A DNA stretch of 64,000 nucleotides, taken from contig JAFCMP010000038.1 of NCBI GenBank assembly GCA_017506865.1, positions 2,501 through 66,500 on the forward strand, in the 5' to 3' direction. This stretch comes from Tribonema minus. Taxonomy: Eukaryota; Sar; Xanthophyceae; Tribonematales; Tribonemataceae. The translations under genes and the position numbers were made by a program. Shown in pieces: positions 22,701 to 35,700 of the stretch (positions are counted from its first letter, which is position 1; every line of letters begins with the position of its first letter). Under the pieces are notes generated by a model. It was not told the origin of the DNA. It saw only the letters and a list, made by a program, of their open reading frames with translations, and did not search any database.

Positions 22701-25700
22701 CTGAATACTGCGTGAAGGTAACCTCACATCATAACACCTTCAAGTACTCAATGCTCAATGCGTGAGCGACGATGCCAGCATATACCGCACCACATATTAT
22801 AAATCTACACCATGATGCGCTGGCCTCATCTGGGCAAATGTAAAGTACAGGGTTGCGAGACAGCTGCATACAGTTCAGAGAGCCACCGTATACAGAGTGA
22901 TGCGATTGCATTGCAAGTGCTGAAGGTATCATCATGATAAGTGGCAGCATTAGGCTGACTGCCTGGTTTTGCGCTTAAAGGATATGTACGTATAGCCAGC
23001 AAAGCTCATGGCATGAGCTTGTTTCAAGGTGGAACCACTATGACAGTTCAATGCTCACTGCCTTACTCTAGTAGACACAAAGACCCAGCATCGGCTTAAT
23101 GTAGTCGTACGTCCTATTGCCTTGCCGACAGATGTCGTTTCCGTTCCTGGCATGACGTGTCAAGACCATGCAATCCGCAGCATATACTCAAGTACTCATT
23201 GCCTTGTTGTTGTAATGGCTCCAAAACACGGCTGCGTGGCGCTTGTTGAATGCCAGCCAGACTGCACAAAAATTTGAGTTGTGAGCACTGCCAGGTGCGT
23301 GACAAACCCACCGAGGGATTGGTACTGCCAAGAATGTGAAAGGTCTGGGTCGCTCGTGACGTTGTACCTCAGGTATGAGACACATGTGTTGCTGAAAGTT
23401 GAATCAGGTCATATCTGTTGCACTAAAGCTGCGCACTTGTGAGTGCAGAATAAGCTGTAAGACCCTACATGTGGCCTGCTGTTTGCCTCAATAACATGTA
23501 TGCCGTGCGTTGCCAAGACGTGGCAGTTACAAACTTTCACTGCCTCGTGAACAAGGCACATCATAAGTAATGCCGACCGCCAATAGGTGAACTGTTCTGA
23601 CACGACAGTACTACGCACCTGAGGGTCTGAGCAAAACCTGATAAAACCTTGCTCCATAGTCAACCCATCATTGATGCTCAGCCGAACAGCTGAAGATGTA
23701 CCACCAGGCTCATGAGACGGCATATGCACCGTGACTGCTGCAGGCTCACTCCTGTACCTTACACCCCTGCCACCTCCGCTCGTAGAACCACTGGCGCCAG
23801 GCAGCACCCAATCCACCTTTGGCAACTGATCCAGCACTGGCAACGCTTCTTGTAGGGAGCTTGCCAGGCATGGGCTAGGGTTGGCAGCTTCTTCTTGAGT
23901 TGCACAGCCTGGCCCACCGCTTTTTGTCTTGCCCAGTCGCCAATCACATGTGCCTGTGAGCATGAGCACATACACGCATCGCAATAGGTGTTACCACTTG
24001 GCTCATGAAGCAAGCATTGATCAATGCTGTGATGTGCCATTGACTTTGGCAGTGCCTGCATTTGATCACAGTTGGAATGGCTCTGATGTAAATGTGGAGA
24101 ATGCATCAGTCCTTTCCCATACATATACCTGCATGCATCCATCTACCAACAGCAAGCCATACTGGCAAACAACTGCGACAGCAATGGGGCGCGTACTCCT
24201 GCAGCACTGTTTAGATCAGGAGATGTCTCATTATATATGACCGTCATGCCAGCAAGCAAACAGCGGCAAGTTACGTGCACATGACGTACATGATTCAAAG
24301 TACTCGGTGTATGTTGATTCAGAGTCATGTGGGGGATTCATCATAAGAAGATCGTCCGTTGTGTGCACACATGCATAGTGATTAATCGAGCATATGGAAT
24401 CAACTACTGGACTTACCGAGGTCAACCAGCCGAGTGTATCGCACCACCTCCTGTGTCAGCAGCGGGGGCAGCAGATCCCTGAGCGCAGTGCTGGTGACAA
24501 CAAACAGCGACTCCAGCGGGTGAGGGTGAAACGGCGGCCCTCGAGAACAGCCTCGCCGCAACAGAGGCCAGCTAGCAATGCTGGCCTCTATGTTGGGCAG
24601 AAAGCCCTGGGCAAGAGCTCGCAGGGAGTGGCCGGCTTCCAGCAGGCGATGAGAGAGGGATGCCAGTAGGTCTGTGGTGTCCGCTTCTGAGCCAGGGCAT
24701 GTAGACAGGATGGGCAGCAGGTGTTCCAGCGCTGCACGCCGTTCAATCACCAGAGGCAGCCCCTTCAAGTGCAACGAGCTCAGGCCATGCTCGCATGACA
24801 CTATGGGGCCTACCAGTGCTACGGGCGGCTTCAGTAGGACAGAATAATGGTGAAGCCAATCAAGGGTGGGAGGGGCCCAGGAGGGCAGAAATGGGCCCCT
24901 CACACGGGAGCTGAGAAGTACAAAGTGTGAAAATTTGAGTCCTCCTGCGATGCTGTGGGCATGTATCAGCCCAGCATGCCAGGCACCAATAGTGCCGCAA
25001 CGTGAGCTAGTGGGCCTGTCAATTACATGCACATTGGGAAGGGCCGTCGGAAAGGCTATGCTGTGACACCCTGTAGCTATGAAGATGAAGGTCGCTCGGT
25101 GCGGTGGTAGTAGACCCACTTTGAGGAAAAAGCGCATGTTGTCCACTGAGGTGCCAAAGTCATCACGGTCGATATGCTCATACAGCACAAGTGCTGGGCC
25201 TGCAACGTGGCAAAGCCGGTGGACAGCGTTGCACGATGATGGTGAGCTAGTTAGGGAGATGCGCATTATCATGCATCAACAGTTGCGTATAGTGTCACAA
25301 CTGCACCGCAGGATGATCGTCATGGAATACACTTCAGCTTAAACATGTCATGTATGGGTAATTGCACTGATTCTCACATGCGGATGTATGTCAGCTGACC
25401 AGGATGCTGTGTTGCGCAGCACAGTACCAGCTCACAAGTATGATCGACAGAATGGGGCTCACTGTGGATATGCTAACGCACCATGTGGGTGGCAGCCTGC
25501 ACTATCGGCACCAAATGCATCAATCACAGTAATGTGCACAAACTCACTTGAGAGGCTGTGAACTCTGGCAACTTTAACAACCAACGACTTGGCATGATTT
25601 CTCATGAAGGCCAAGCGTGTGGGACATATTTGCGCCCTGAGACGTCTCTGGCTGCTACATACAGCTACTGTAGTGGCTGTTAGGCTCGGTGTCACTCCTA

Positions 25701-25734
25701 CATTATGCACCAGTCGATTCGCAAGCGACACCAT
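19703..25734 (-). CDS. Glycosyltransferase-like region plus class I SAM methyltransferase (multi-exon)
   Basis: Eight exons are supported: 25482-25734, 24417-25199, 23619-23953, 22417-22700, 21607-21734, 21139-21232, 20465-20580 and 19703-19936. Phases fit within the first three and within the last five. At least one exon between 23618 and 22701 is unresolved, so two genes remain possible. Exon 2 carries a glycosyltransferase-like region (VLYEHIDRDDFGTSVDNMRF, SHFVLLSSRVRGPFLP, ALVGPIVSCEHG), a pattern I know from algal and plant sugar-transfer-like proteins of unproven activity. The 3' part is a Methyltransf_24-type fold: motif I KSYLEIGCQ, acidic WIDSGAGPHHG, FDLVFVEGSHGAEHA, then LLTPDGAIVVHNTNP and DFDYGVALIRP. 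Introns after 22417 and 21139 start with GC (G|GCAAGT). The gene could decorate or methylate glycans; the substrate is unknown. No signal peptide is clear. Confidence 0.75.
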
Positions 25735-26393
25735 ATCCGGAACTTATGCTCCATCGTCTACGCTTCAACTTCACTGACCTAATTGATTATGGACTTCGTC
25801 TCATTAGTATGAGCTCTGAAAGTACCCGATATGTATGCCCCGTATCTGTATCAGATTAATTGGTGTTGCACGCCACTTTGCCCGTGTATGCAATAGCACA
25901 GCGCACTTGCACCTCACAACGTTTACAGGATATAGGGGGGTCGCGCTTCTGTCAACGCCATGGCAGTCAACGTACCTGGCGCCTCAGCTGCTGTAGCATA
26001 CTGCCCCAAAACATGAACCAGCACCAGCTTAGCCCATAACCGTAGCCGCATCGCCAGCTCCTAAGATCTGAGAGCAAACTTCAAGCGTTCGTTCTTCAAG
26101 TCCGTTACGAGTTGCAGGAGGAAAGTAGATGGAGTGAAGCGCTGGCGCTGCCATGCATTCGGCGACTAAGCCAGCACAGCTCAACATCGCATGACCCACG
26201 TCGGCCATGCAGCAACGCAAGACAGGCGATGCGCTCAGGTGCGGTTTAATCTGCTATAAACGCATCACCTGGGTGCGTAGACAGAGAGAAGAGCAGCAGG
26301 CCAGTGTAACTCTCACGTGAAGCACTTTATAGCATTACCAGAAGATCAGCAGAAGGTCAGCGCTACCCGTAGCGTGACTCACCGCTGTTTGGA

Positions 26394-27387
26394 TCAAGGT
26401 GATGCTCTTTTTGTGTTGACATCGTGTAGGCAGAAGGCGGAAGTAGAGCCCAGAGGTACCACTGTGCCCCCAATGTTTGGCAGTCTGGTAATGTAGACAT
26501 CTTAGTAGAACAAGCGGTCACTACGATCTGCTGATTAGTCGGGGCACTCTGGCCTGGGCTTGTCGAACACTAGCGTGCAACCAGTGTTGACAACACACAA
26601 GCGTAGCTTGCATCGGTTGTGGGCCAGGCGAAAGCCTGCTTGGAACCAGCAACGCAGATTGGGGTCACCTCCAAGCTGCTCTTGCAGAGGGAACTGTGGT
26701 GACTGCGTCGTTGCCTCTTGAGGAGTTCTCTGCCACTGACGGCGGTTGGCGATGTGCATGTAACACTGAATCGCGGGAGGGGGGCAGGTCCCCTCCTCTG
26801 GCAGCATGGGGGTGTTTCCGCCGCTCCCATGCTTCCAGGGCCGTCCCTATATCCGATGCAAGCTGTAGCCTCAGCTGTAAGTAGGATGCTGTCTGGATCA
26901 AGGTGATGCTTTTGTGTTTCACATCGTGTATGCAGACGGCGGAAGTAGAGCCCAGAGGTACCACTGTGCCCTCAATGTTAGAGGCAGTCTGGTGCATAAA
27001 CTTATTCTAACAGAAAAAGTTTCCACTCATATTGTCTCATTAGTTGGGGCACTTTGGCCTGGGCTTGTCAGTGTCTAACGTGCAACCAGTGTTGATAACA
27101 CGAAAGTAGCTTGCGTCGGTTGCAGGCCAGGCGAAAGCCTGCACTGAACCCTGCAATGCGGCTTGGGGATATCCTCAAGCTACTGCTTGCAGAGGGGACT
27201 GTGGGCACTGCGTAGTTACCTCTTGAGCAGGTCTGTGCCACTGACAGCGGTTGGCGATCTTCATGTAACACTGAATCGCGGGAGGGGGCCAGTTCCCCTT
27301 CTCTGGCAGCATGAGAGTGTTTCCGCCGCTCCCATGCTACCAGGGCCGTCCCTGTATCCGATGCAAGCCGTAGCTCTTTACCAACAG
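26394..27387. repeat. Two-copy tandem duplication, about 497 bp per unit
   Basis: Unit 1 (about 26394-26890) and unit 2 (about 26891-27387) align along most of their length, for example GGCGGAAGTAGAGCCCAGAG followed by GTACCACTGTGCC at 26439 and 26938, and AACACTGAATCGCGGGAGGG at 26762 and 27268. Both units keep an open minus frame with the same peptide words (GTALEAWERRKH / GTALVAWERRKH, SRDSVLH), which hints at a duplicated exon. The divergence is moderate, so the event is not recent. Confidence 0.8.
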
Positions 27388-28824
27388 TACTGGTAAACAC
27401 AGGCCTGCTGTCTAGAGTACCTGAGAAGAACAGTACTCGTGTAGGTCCCCCGCTACGGTCTCGACCTTGCAGCGGTGCGGGGGCTTGGTGGTGAGCCTTG
27501 GGCAAGCTCACTGCTGTACCAACAGAGACCCAGGTAGGTGGTGCCGCCCTATTGCTAGGCTTTTAAACTTGTGGAGTTGGCGTGATGTGCTTATGTATGC
27601 AATGTAGAGAGCTCTTACTGACTAGCCTATTGCTCCGCACCGCCAGAGGCAGACATCAAGGTGACCAATGCACAGAAAGACCAATGCCAATCGTGTACAG
27701 CTAGTAGTCAATGTATTGTAGTACTTCTATGCCAAGTGCAACTGCTGTAACAGTCAAGCAAACAGTACCTGAGCATGTAAGTGCCATATGCTCCAACACT
27801 TGTTTTGAAGTGTATTTCGCGCCCCAAGCAATACTTAATAAAGTACATGCCCCTACCTGAGCATCTTTGCAAGTCATCATTGCCACCACGGTATCGCCAA
27901 TGCAGCAGTACCATGGGTGACTCGGGTAGACCATTGTGGCTGGCGCCGATTGATTACGACTGCGCCATAATGGGAGGCACATCCACAGCCTGCATGCTGC
28001 GACTTTACAGCAAGCAACCCTTGACTTTGCCTGCTTCATGATCATCGATAATTGCTTGTGTCCACGCTGATACTTTCCCTGCTTCATGTGATTCATGGAC
28101 TTGTTGCAGTCGCCGTCTGTGCTGGACAATATGCCGACGCATCTCATCAGCACCTGTTGCGCATGTGCTTAGACTACGGTGATGATACGCATGCATGTAC
28201 TTTAGTGTGCAGGTGCAGTACCATGTACACCGCAATGGTGATTGCAGTTGCAAATGGGCCCTTGACTCAGATTGTGCATTGCATGCCTCACCTTGCGCTT
28301 TTCATCTGAGCATTGCATCCTTGCAGCTGAAGGTCTTGTCCAAGCCTGATGACAGCACGACAGCATAGGCATGCGGAAAGCATGGCGACAGACCTGTTGC
28401 CAATGGGCTCAAGTGGCACACCACCTGCTTCTGTCCTGATGACGTATATCCTTGCAAGTATACAAGTTCAGCTTTACATGGAGGGCGTCACATATTCAGA
28501 AGACTTTGAAGTACTTACATTGAAGTACAATCATCAGCACACATGACTTGTCCTGCCCTGCAGACCCAGCAAGTGCAGAAATCTTTCAGTAATATATATT
28601 TTTCATGCCGTTTCTAGCTCTTGTGGTGATTTGCCGACTGCTTTTGCATCTCGCTCACATCATATTGCCCCATGTCCATGCTTTGTATGCAATGCAGCCT
28701 TGTGCACAAGATGCTCCACATGATCTCTCTGATGCTCGCCTGTCCCGCATGTCCACATGGGCACAATCATTGAGTGTACTGCTTCTTTGAGGTGTGTGCT
28801 GTGATTTCATTCGGCACATTTCCT

Positions 28825-28950
28825 GTACGTTTTATTAAAATTGTCGCTCAGAGCACGAAAAAGCCCAGATAAATGGTATCTAAGCTTGCTGTATGGAATC
28901 TACCTACATGTCGTGTGACAGTGTGAAAGTGTCTCAATGATTACCTGCAC
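28825..28950 (+). repeat. Dispersed 0.18-kb repeat, copy B (3' truncated)
   Basis: Matches copies A and C over the first about 125 bp (CTCAGAGCACGAAAAAGCCC, GTGTGAAAGTGTCTCAATGA), then similarity stops before the CGCCGCCG block. It is intergenic and more diverged than the others. Confidence 0.65.
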
Positions 28951-29344
28951 TTTTATTTATTTCGCTTCGCTAGAGGCGCGAAAACCCTTTCGTGGATGTG
29001 CACTCAATCTCAATGCAACATTCCTTCTCCGAAGAGAGACTCAAACGCAAACAGGCTTCCCCCTCTTCACACTACGATCAACACCCCACCAAACCCTACT
29101 TAGGGTTGCCCAGTCGTGAGGCACACTAGTCCCGTCTTGGAAAAGATTTATGCAGGCCTGGGTTGCCTTTGACAGCGCTCAGAACTGAGGACCAGGCTGA
29201 CGCGTTTGAATCACGCCACTAGGCAAAGTGATCACTGGGCACCAGGCACTGGTGCTGAGGATATGAATGCTGTTGCTACGAAGAGTCCGACCCAACACCA
29301 ACAGTACTTCAAATGGTAGTGTATTGACCCTCTTCAGCTTGCAG

Positions 29345-30880
29345 ACTTTGATGGCACAGCACCAATCGACGAGTGTTAGGGTTAGGGTTACACTTCAGGC
29401 GCTGAGCACAATTTTGGCTCTGCTGGAAGCGTTCCGCTTGCATGCACTGCTGAGACGGGCTGCTCACAGCGCTGGTAGACCCCCCTCGGGCGCCTGCGTA
29501 GCATATGCATTCAGCCTCTGATCGTCAATCCCGAGTCGCTGGACGCTGTGCACCACATTCACGCACTGCGCGCTTATGGTGCGCTGGTGCGCGCTGCGCG
29601 CCTCTGGCATGCGCAACGTCGCGTCGCCGCTGCGACGGCCCGGCTGCGCAGTGCTTGCTACCTTCGCCTAGCGCGCTCGAGCTTACCAGAGACGCCTTCG
29701 CCGCGCTGCACGCCCGCCCACACGCGCGCACCGCCTCTGACGCCCGCCCGCGCGCATCGAACCGCCCGCCCCCGCCCCCCCATGCCCGCGGCGCAGCTCG
29801 CGCGCCTGTCGGACGGCTCCGACGCGCAGCAGGTCGAGGACGCCATGCTGCTGGAGGCCATCAAGCGCAGCGTCGTGGACGAGCAGACGCGGCGCGCCAG
29901 AGAGGCCGAAGAGGCAGCGCTCCGCATTCGCAACGCCGCCGTCGGCTCCGCCGTGCGGCAGGCCCAGGAGGCAATGCGCACGGCGACAGCGGCGGCGGCG
30001 CCACAGGCGGCGGCCGCGGCGGCAGCGCCGGCGCCGGCCGCACCGGCGGCGCGGCGTGACGGCGGCAGCAAATGGCAGCGCAGGGTTGGACTGTAAGTGC
30101 TGAGGGGGCACACTGTGAAAGTGGTGAGGCGAAGGTTTACTTTTAGGATGCTTTGCCTACACCATGTTGAGCTCAAGCATCAACTGCGAGTACACTTGAA
30201 CGATTGCTCGCCGTCTGAGGCCAGCCTCTCCGACATGAATGACAGCAAGCGCCGATTGCAGTTGCATCCCAGCGCAGAGGGACGTTGTGCACCACCAACA
30301 TTCATGCACGCAACGTTGCGCACGCGACGGCACGGCCAGCATATTGGCGCCCTATGCCCATGCTTTGCTTTCGCCTCGCTCTGTGCGCGCACGAGGGCGA
30401 TTTTTTGTGCTTTGTCAGTTCACTCTACATGTACTGTTCGAGTCGAGTGCAACGCAGACCATGACAACTTGAGTTGAATTTGATGAACGGCCTCCCAACC
30501 AGCTGATATATCTTGTGTTGTGGCCAGCAAATTCGGTGCTTCTGAAGTGTGAGTGTGAACAGAATCAACAGGCTCGCCGCGTGACTGCCCAACGCTTTGC
30601 GGCCTAGCTGTACGAGGTAAGCTGCCTCTGGAATAACCTTATACTTTGAAGTATCTGCATCCCTCGAGTGATTGGTGTCCGCTCTGTATTCGTGTTGTGT
30701 GCTCAAGAAGACAGTGCGCCTTTGCCATGACGCCGATGTTCACCGCTTTTCACCTGCCTGCCTGTCGGCAGAGTTCATTCGTTATCTCGACAATGACTTC
30801 GAGGGCAAAACACCAATCATCGATGAGTGTTAGGGTTAGGATCACACTTGAGGTGCTGAGCACAGCTTGCTGTTGCACTT
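29345..30880. repeat. Pair of diverged repeats around a telomere-like tract
   Basis: Segments 29345-29420 and 30803-30880 share CACCAATC, then GAGTGTTAGGGTTAGG, ACACTT and GGCGCTGAGCACA/GGTGCTGAGCACA. They flank the GC-rich ORF region. The shared telomere-like core suggests one was copied from the other, or that both derive from an older repeat family. Confidence 0.6.
29782..30096 (+). CDS. Small ubiquitin-interacting-motif (UIM) protein or first exon
   Basis: A 104-codon frame in a GC-rich island starts at ATGCCCGCGG. After a short lead (QLARLSDGSDAQQ) comes VEDAMLLEAIKRSVVDEQ (about 18-35), which fits the UIM pattern of acidic residues, Leu, Ala-Ile and a Ser three residues on. A charged helix (TRRAREAEEAALRIRNA) follows, then an Ala/Pro-rich tail ending RRDGGSKWQRRVGL. 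The stop overlaps a consensus splice donor (GGACT|GTAAGTG at 30091/30092), so this may be the first exon of a longer gene whose next exon was not found. UIM proteins bind ubiquitin in trafficking or proteolysis; that is inferred from the single motif. Composition alone could mimic coding here. Confidence 0.4.
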   Translation: MPAAQLARLSDGSDAQQVEDAMLLEAIKRSVVDEQTRRAREAEEAALRIRNAAVGSAVRQAQEAMRTATAAAAPQAAAAAAAPAPAAPAARRDGGSKWQRRVGL

Positions 30881-32741
30881 CCAGCATGACTCTGGCAGAT
30901 GCTGCCTCACATTTCACGAGCAGCTGCGTACGTCCTAAGCAGACTTTTCAAATAGCAAATGCAGGTTTGCCGGCTCAGTGACCGCTTGCATACTCCAAAG
31001 CAAAGGGGCTCCGGAGCTCATGCCCCTGCGCCCTGACGCTGCCAAATGACTGCCATGTACTTTTTGTTAATTCTCGCTCAGGGCGCGCAAAAAAGCCCAG
31101 ATGAATGGCATCTAACTTGAAGCTTGCTGTACGGAATCTACATGTCGTATGACAGTATGAAAGTGTCTCAATGACAACCACTCAAACGCCGCCGCCGCCA
31201 AATGGCATCTCGAGATCCCCCCCATGTACTTGTGCTTGATGCAATTTGAAACAACTTGTTTGGGCAAAGCAGCAGCATTCAAGCTCTCGCAAAGCTCAAG
31301 CAGTATGGCAGCATGAACCGCACGCAGCATCAGCAGCGCCAGACACATGAACAGCATCAATTGATTCACCAGGCATTGGCAGCAAGCAGCGCACAAAGCC
31401 AAGTGTGCCACCCTTTCACAATTACATCCAAAGCTATTCATTAAGGCTCCATCAGACGCTGTGCAGGTCCAAGAACTCGGTCAAAGCTCCAGTGCTGCAC
31501 CTTGATCTGCACACACGTAGAGCCCCCATGCATCCACAGACTCTGCTCAATCTTACATCTTGGAGGTCAGCACAGCAGTGCTTGGTGCATGCGGCAAGGG
31601 TTGCAAATGCAGTGGTGCACTGCACATGATAATGTGTGGGCCATGCCCATCACATGACATACCCTTGGTCATTTTGACTAGCACCACCGGTGAAGCAGCC
31701 GTTCATTCCTTCCTGACCAGCTATCACTACAACATCCATGCCAGTCCACAATTTTCACATGGTGAGAGCGACCGACGTTTGCGCCAAGTCATGGCAAGAG
31801 ATCACCAGACCATGTCTGTCATCACCCTGCATCCCTGCACTTCCAAAGCAACCCCTGCTCTTCCCTTTTCACACTCTACCTTCCTAATTCCCGCCCTGAC
31901 GATCTAATCCTTGACGTATCAACGGACATTGTGCTGCCAAACGTTCGTGCAGCTGCATTGCTCAACAATGGGGACCATGTGTGCCTCCGTGAGGACAGTG
32001 TTGAGCACTGTCGTGCACTGGTGTGCATGATCGGGGGCACATGACCCTGCTCCACTCACAGTTTGGCCACCAGTTCAGGGTCATGGGTGGTGCTGCTCTG
32101 GTGCTTGTTGCAAGACACCTGCGCAGCCAAGGCCAATAACAGAGCAGAATGAGCATGACTTGATTGTATACATTTAGGGCTGACCAATGCAACGTGTGCT
32201 CAGTTCATCAAGTTGACGCAACAACCAACGCATGAGCAGTGTAGCTGCATGATATCAGCTGGTGGCATTGCAAATGCAATGTGTCACCTACCAGATGCGC
32301 AAAGCTTGCAAGTAATCGAATGTATAGGGTAAGACTTTGACAAATTCCACACTGGGGTAGCTCAGGGCTGATCAGAAACATATGCTGCTCACACACATTC
32401 CTGTGAGCAGATTTGCGCACACACTATGGACCTGTGGTGCTGCTTGTGGTTATGTCCACAAAGAGGGGGTTTCACAGTTCACAGCCCGTACTTTAAGTGC
32501 TAAGGAATCCTTTCCACAGGCATGACAGGCCGCAACTTGAAGTGATCGAAGGGCTTCAATACTAGTCTACATAATGGTGCGCGGTCCTCACATGAGCGCC
32601 GTCACATCATTTTGGCACAAGTGACTAGCTATGGGCTTCAGGAAGTGGTTTCATGCGGCCGTTGCATTGCAAATGCCATTGTATTCTTGCTTGAACATTG
32701 GGGATGATTAACGTGTACGGATGGCGAAGAGCATGGAAATA
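30097..32741. other. Intergenic, no recognisable gene
   Basis: Between the GC-rich ORF and the 3' end of the amine oxidase gene. Holds one dispersed repeat copy, a telomere-like tract and the 14-base inverted repeat ATACTTTGAAGTAT at 30641-30654. Short frames show no motif. Confidence 0.5.
31055..31232 (+). repeat. Dispersed 0.18-kb repeat, copy C
   Basis: A nearly full-length copy: ATGTACTTTTTGTTAATTCT at the start, GTATGAAAGTGTCTCAATGA inside, the CGCCGCCGCC block and CATGTACTTGTG at the end. It is the best template for the family together with copy A. Confidence 0.75.
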
Positions 32742-35700
32742 TCAAAACCACTTCACACACAACTTCAAACCCACCTCAGGCGCAAGGTCCAGGACAGGGG
32801 ACCTGTCAAAGAAGCCAAAGGGGTGTATGGCAAACCCCGCATGCTCCACAGGCATCAGGGGCCAGTCCTCCAGCCTGAAGCACGCGAACAATAACAATGT
32901 GGTGGGTTTATCATAATCACTCCACAGTCAAGTCATCCCAGCTATACGTGGACACTGGCACCATTCAGAGCAGCCACAACGAGGTTTGTGTAATTGGGAC
33001 GCCAAAGCGCACACACGTACTGGATTGAGAGCAGACACCATGTGAGCTGCAACGTAGTACACCGCATCAATGTGGTGCAGAAACAGTATGAAGAACAAGC
33101 AATTCTGAGCAACAGTGCTGCACAAACATTGCTGTTTCTATGGCCTCGCAGATCTGGAGACAATTTTTCTTAACCTGTGTTTGATGTTGGTGCAAAAGGT
33201 GCCATCGCACACAATAACCATGCACCCTCTGATGAAACAGCTCACTAGAAAATGTCAGAAATCTGTCACGGGGTTGCTGATCTAACTGGTGGATCATTGC
33301 CCATTGGTGGTTATTGCAGTCTGATGCTGGCCCTCCTGTGCATGGTAACAGTGCTTTGATGATGAGACATGAGTGACCCCAGATAGCCTTGCCTGCTTGC
33401 ATGCAAGGGGGGCAAAACAACTGTCAAAGTGACGTGCCGCTACAGCCCATCGCGGTTAACAGGAAGAAAAAAGCCAGTGCCAAGCGCAAGCCTCCTCACC
33501 TGGGCACGTGGTGCACGCCAAAGCAGTGCCACAGCACCACGTCCTCATTCACAAGGGGGCGGTCTGCCTTGGTCCACTTCTCCAGTCCATCAGGCCTGGG
33601 GGCCTGATTGGGGTACGCCCCCCCAGGGTAGTTCTGCCCCACCGTGTAGGGGGTGACCCAGAGCTGGTGCTTGAGAAAGCCTGCCCTGATGAGGAAGGGC
33701 GACTCATCTCGACACATGGGCGCAAGGGCAGATGTTGGGACAATCTTGTAGGCGGTGGGGGCGCCAGCGCGGTTCTTTGCGTTGCTGGCCTTGACCTTCC
33801 ACACACGCGCTTTGGGGAAGTTGGCGTCGCGGATGGCTGCACAGGCAAGCGAAGCGCACAATGAGAACAGTGCAGGTATGAGGGGTACAAATGCGATCAT
33901 CATCTGACTGTGAGCTTTCACCGCTGACTCATGTGAACCAGGCAAGACAAGGGTGCACGGCATGTGTACTACACTACAGTGTGCCCGTAAACTGCAAGTA
34001 TCTGGATCCCTTTGAAGCACACACTGCCTACACTTCCTCCAAGTGATGTGCGGTGACATATAAACAAGAATGCCCATCTGCTGTCCCTAACATCAAGACA
34101 AACATGTAGCTTGCAGCAGGCCCTTGCAGCGCTTTGGTGTAGGAATGGAGACTGCCCCATGAATAGAAGTACATGGTTCCTGCATGCTACCAAAGTTTAT
34201 GCCTGAGGGCACAGTTCATGCGCAGCAACACTCTCTGCCTAGACTTCCCCAAATGGCTGCAACTGGTGCAGCTGATAAGCTGGGCGACCTATACGGTGAA
34301 GCATATAAAGTGAAATGATCGAAGCACACTACTCGTTGATTATTACCAATACCACAAGCAGTCTGTTACCACTGCAACCCAAACTCAAGGAGTTGAATGC
34401 TCAAGTGTTTAACAAGCAACAGCATACGTGAGGGGGTCCATCTGTTTTGCTCGACAATGCCTCTCGACAATCACAGACAAGCTGACTGGCAGCTGTCTGG
34501 CAGGTGTCATGGCAGCAGCAGCTGGTTAGCACGTGTCTTGTTGATATCAAACTGTGGCTGGCATTTGAACCTACTTTATCACTTGTCAACCAACAGTCAT
34601 CAACCCACCTTTGAGCTCAGACTCGAGCACCGTCTCCTGTGGGTAGAAGGCGTTGTTGTGGGGGTTGTGCGGGCCTGCTGTCTCAGAGTGGTTGTCCACC
34701 TCCACTACCGTGTTGCGCAGCCCATCCACACACATGTCCAGCCTGCATGAAGCCGCATTTGCAACCAGCAACATCACCAGGTCAATCAGCATGACATCAA
34801 TATCACGCATGTGCAGGGATTGATGTCCGACAGCAGTGAGAACAGGTTTAAAAAGCTGTGCATGCTATAAAATGGTGGACTCGTACCAGAGAACAGCCAT
34901 GAGTGTGACATGTTAGGTGGACTGCGCTGCGCTACATACTTCTATGCCTGAACGCCACCTTACATCAGTGAGCAGTGTTGCATGGATGGTATATGGGCTG
35001 GTGTCTGGCTCACAGTATTTGCATGCATGCCATGTCCAAACACAAAACACGTGAGTGACTGCTGTATGTAACTGCTCACACCCTGCCGAGCAACGCTCAT
35101 ATCTAATGCGCCAAACGCATAGAGGCAGCACATGCGAAGATGGGGCATGAGCACGCACGTTACGGGCCACCTCAGAAGGGCTTCATATTTCATGCTCTCT
35201 GTGACTGGCATGTACATGCATCACATCTGGTTTGCACACATGCTCCGAGAGTGGATTTCGGTTTGCCTCGCTTGCTTCATTATCCACACCTAGCGTGGTG
35301 GCTCCGAACGCTATGCACCCCTCACATTCCCATGGGTTTTGTCCAGAGACAAGCATGCACATCTCGGAATCTCACCGGCAGATGAAGAAGTGCTGGTGCA
35401 CAGGTGCAAAGAGGTCGTCCTTGAGTTTGGTGCCATACTTGTGGGACTCTCCTGGAGCCAGTGCGCCAGTGCTCAGGATCCCTGTGAGCTTGACATCAAA
35501 CTCAATCGACCCGTCCTGGTAGAGGTGGTAGCTGAACCCGTACTGTGGCGTGTGGAGCAGGTTGACATCGGAAGGGTAACAATCAAAATGCTGAACAAGG
35601 AGGCAAACTGTCAGCTGCTGGTGGGACAGCAAATGTGAATGGCAACATGATGCATGCAGTGCCTCTTGCTGTAGTCAGCCATGACCACAAACCTCAGCAT

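Larger units (their letters stand above)
25735..29781. other. Gene-poor stretch with duplications
   Basis: Holds a 0.5-kb tandem duplication, one dispersed repeat copy and a telomere-like tract, listed separately. A 55-codon minus frame from the ATG at 26208 (rich in Ala/Cys, with VAECMAAPALHSIYFPP) and several frames around 27700-28550 could be exons, but no family or splice chain could be shown. From about 29540 the sequence becomes very GC- and CpG-rich. Confidence 0.45.
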
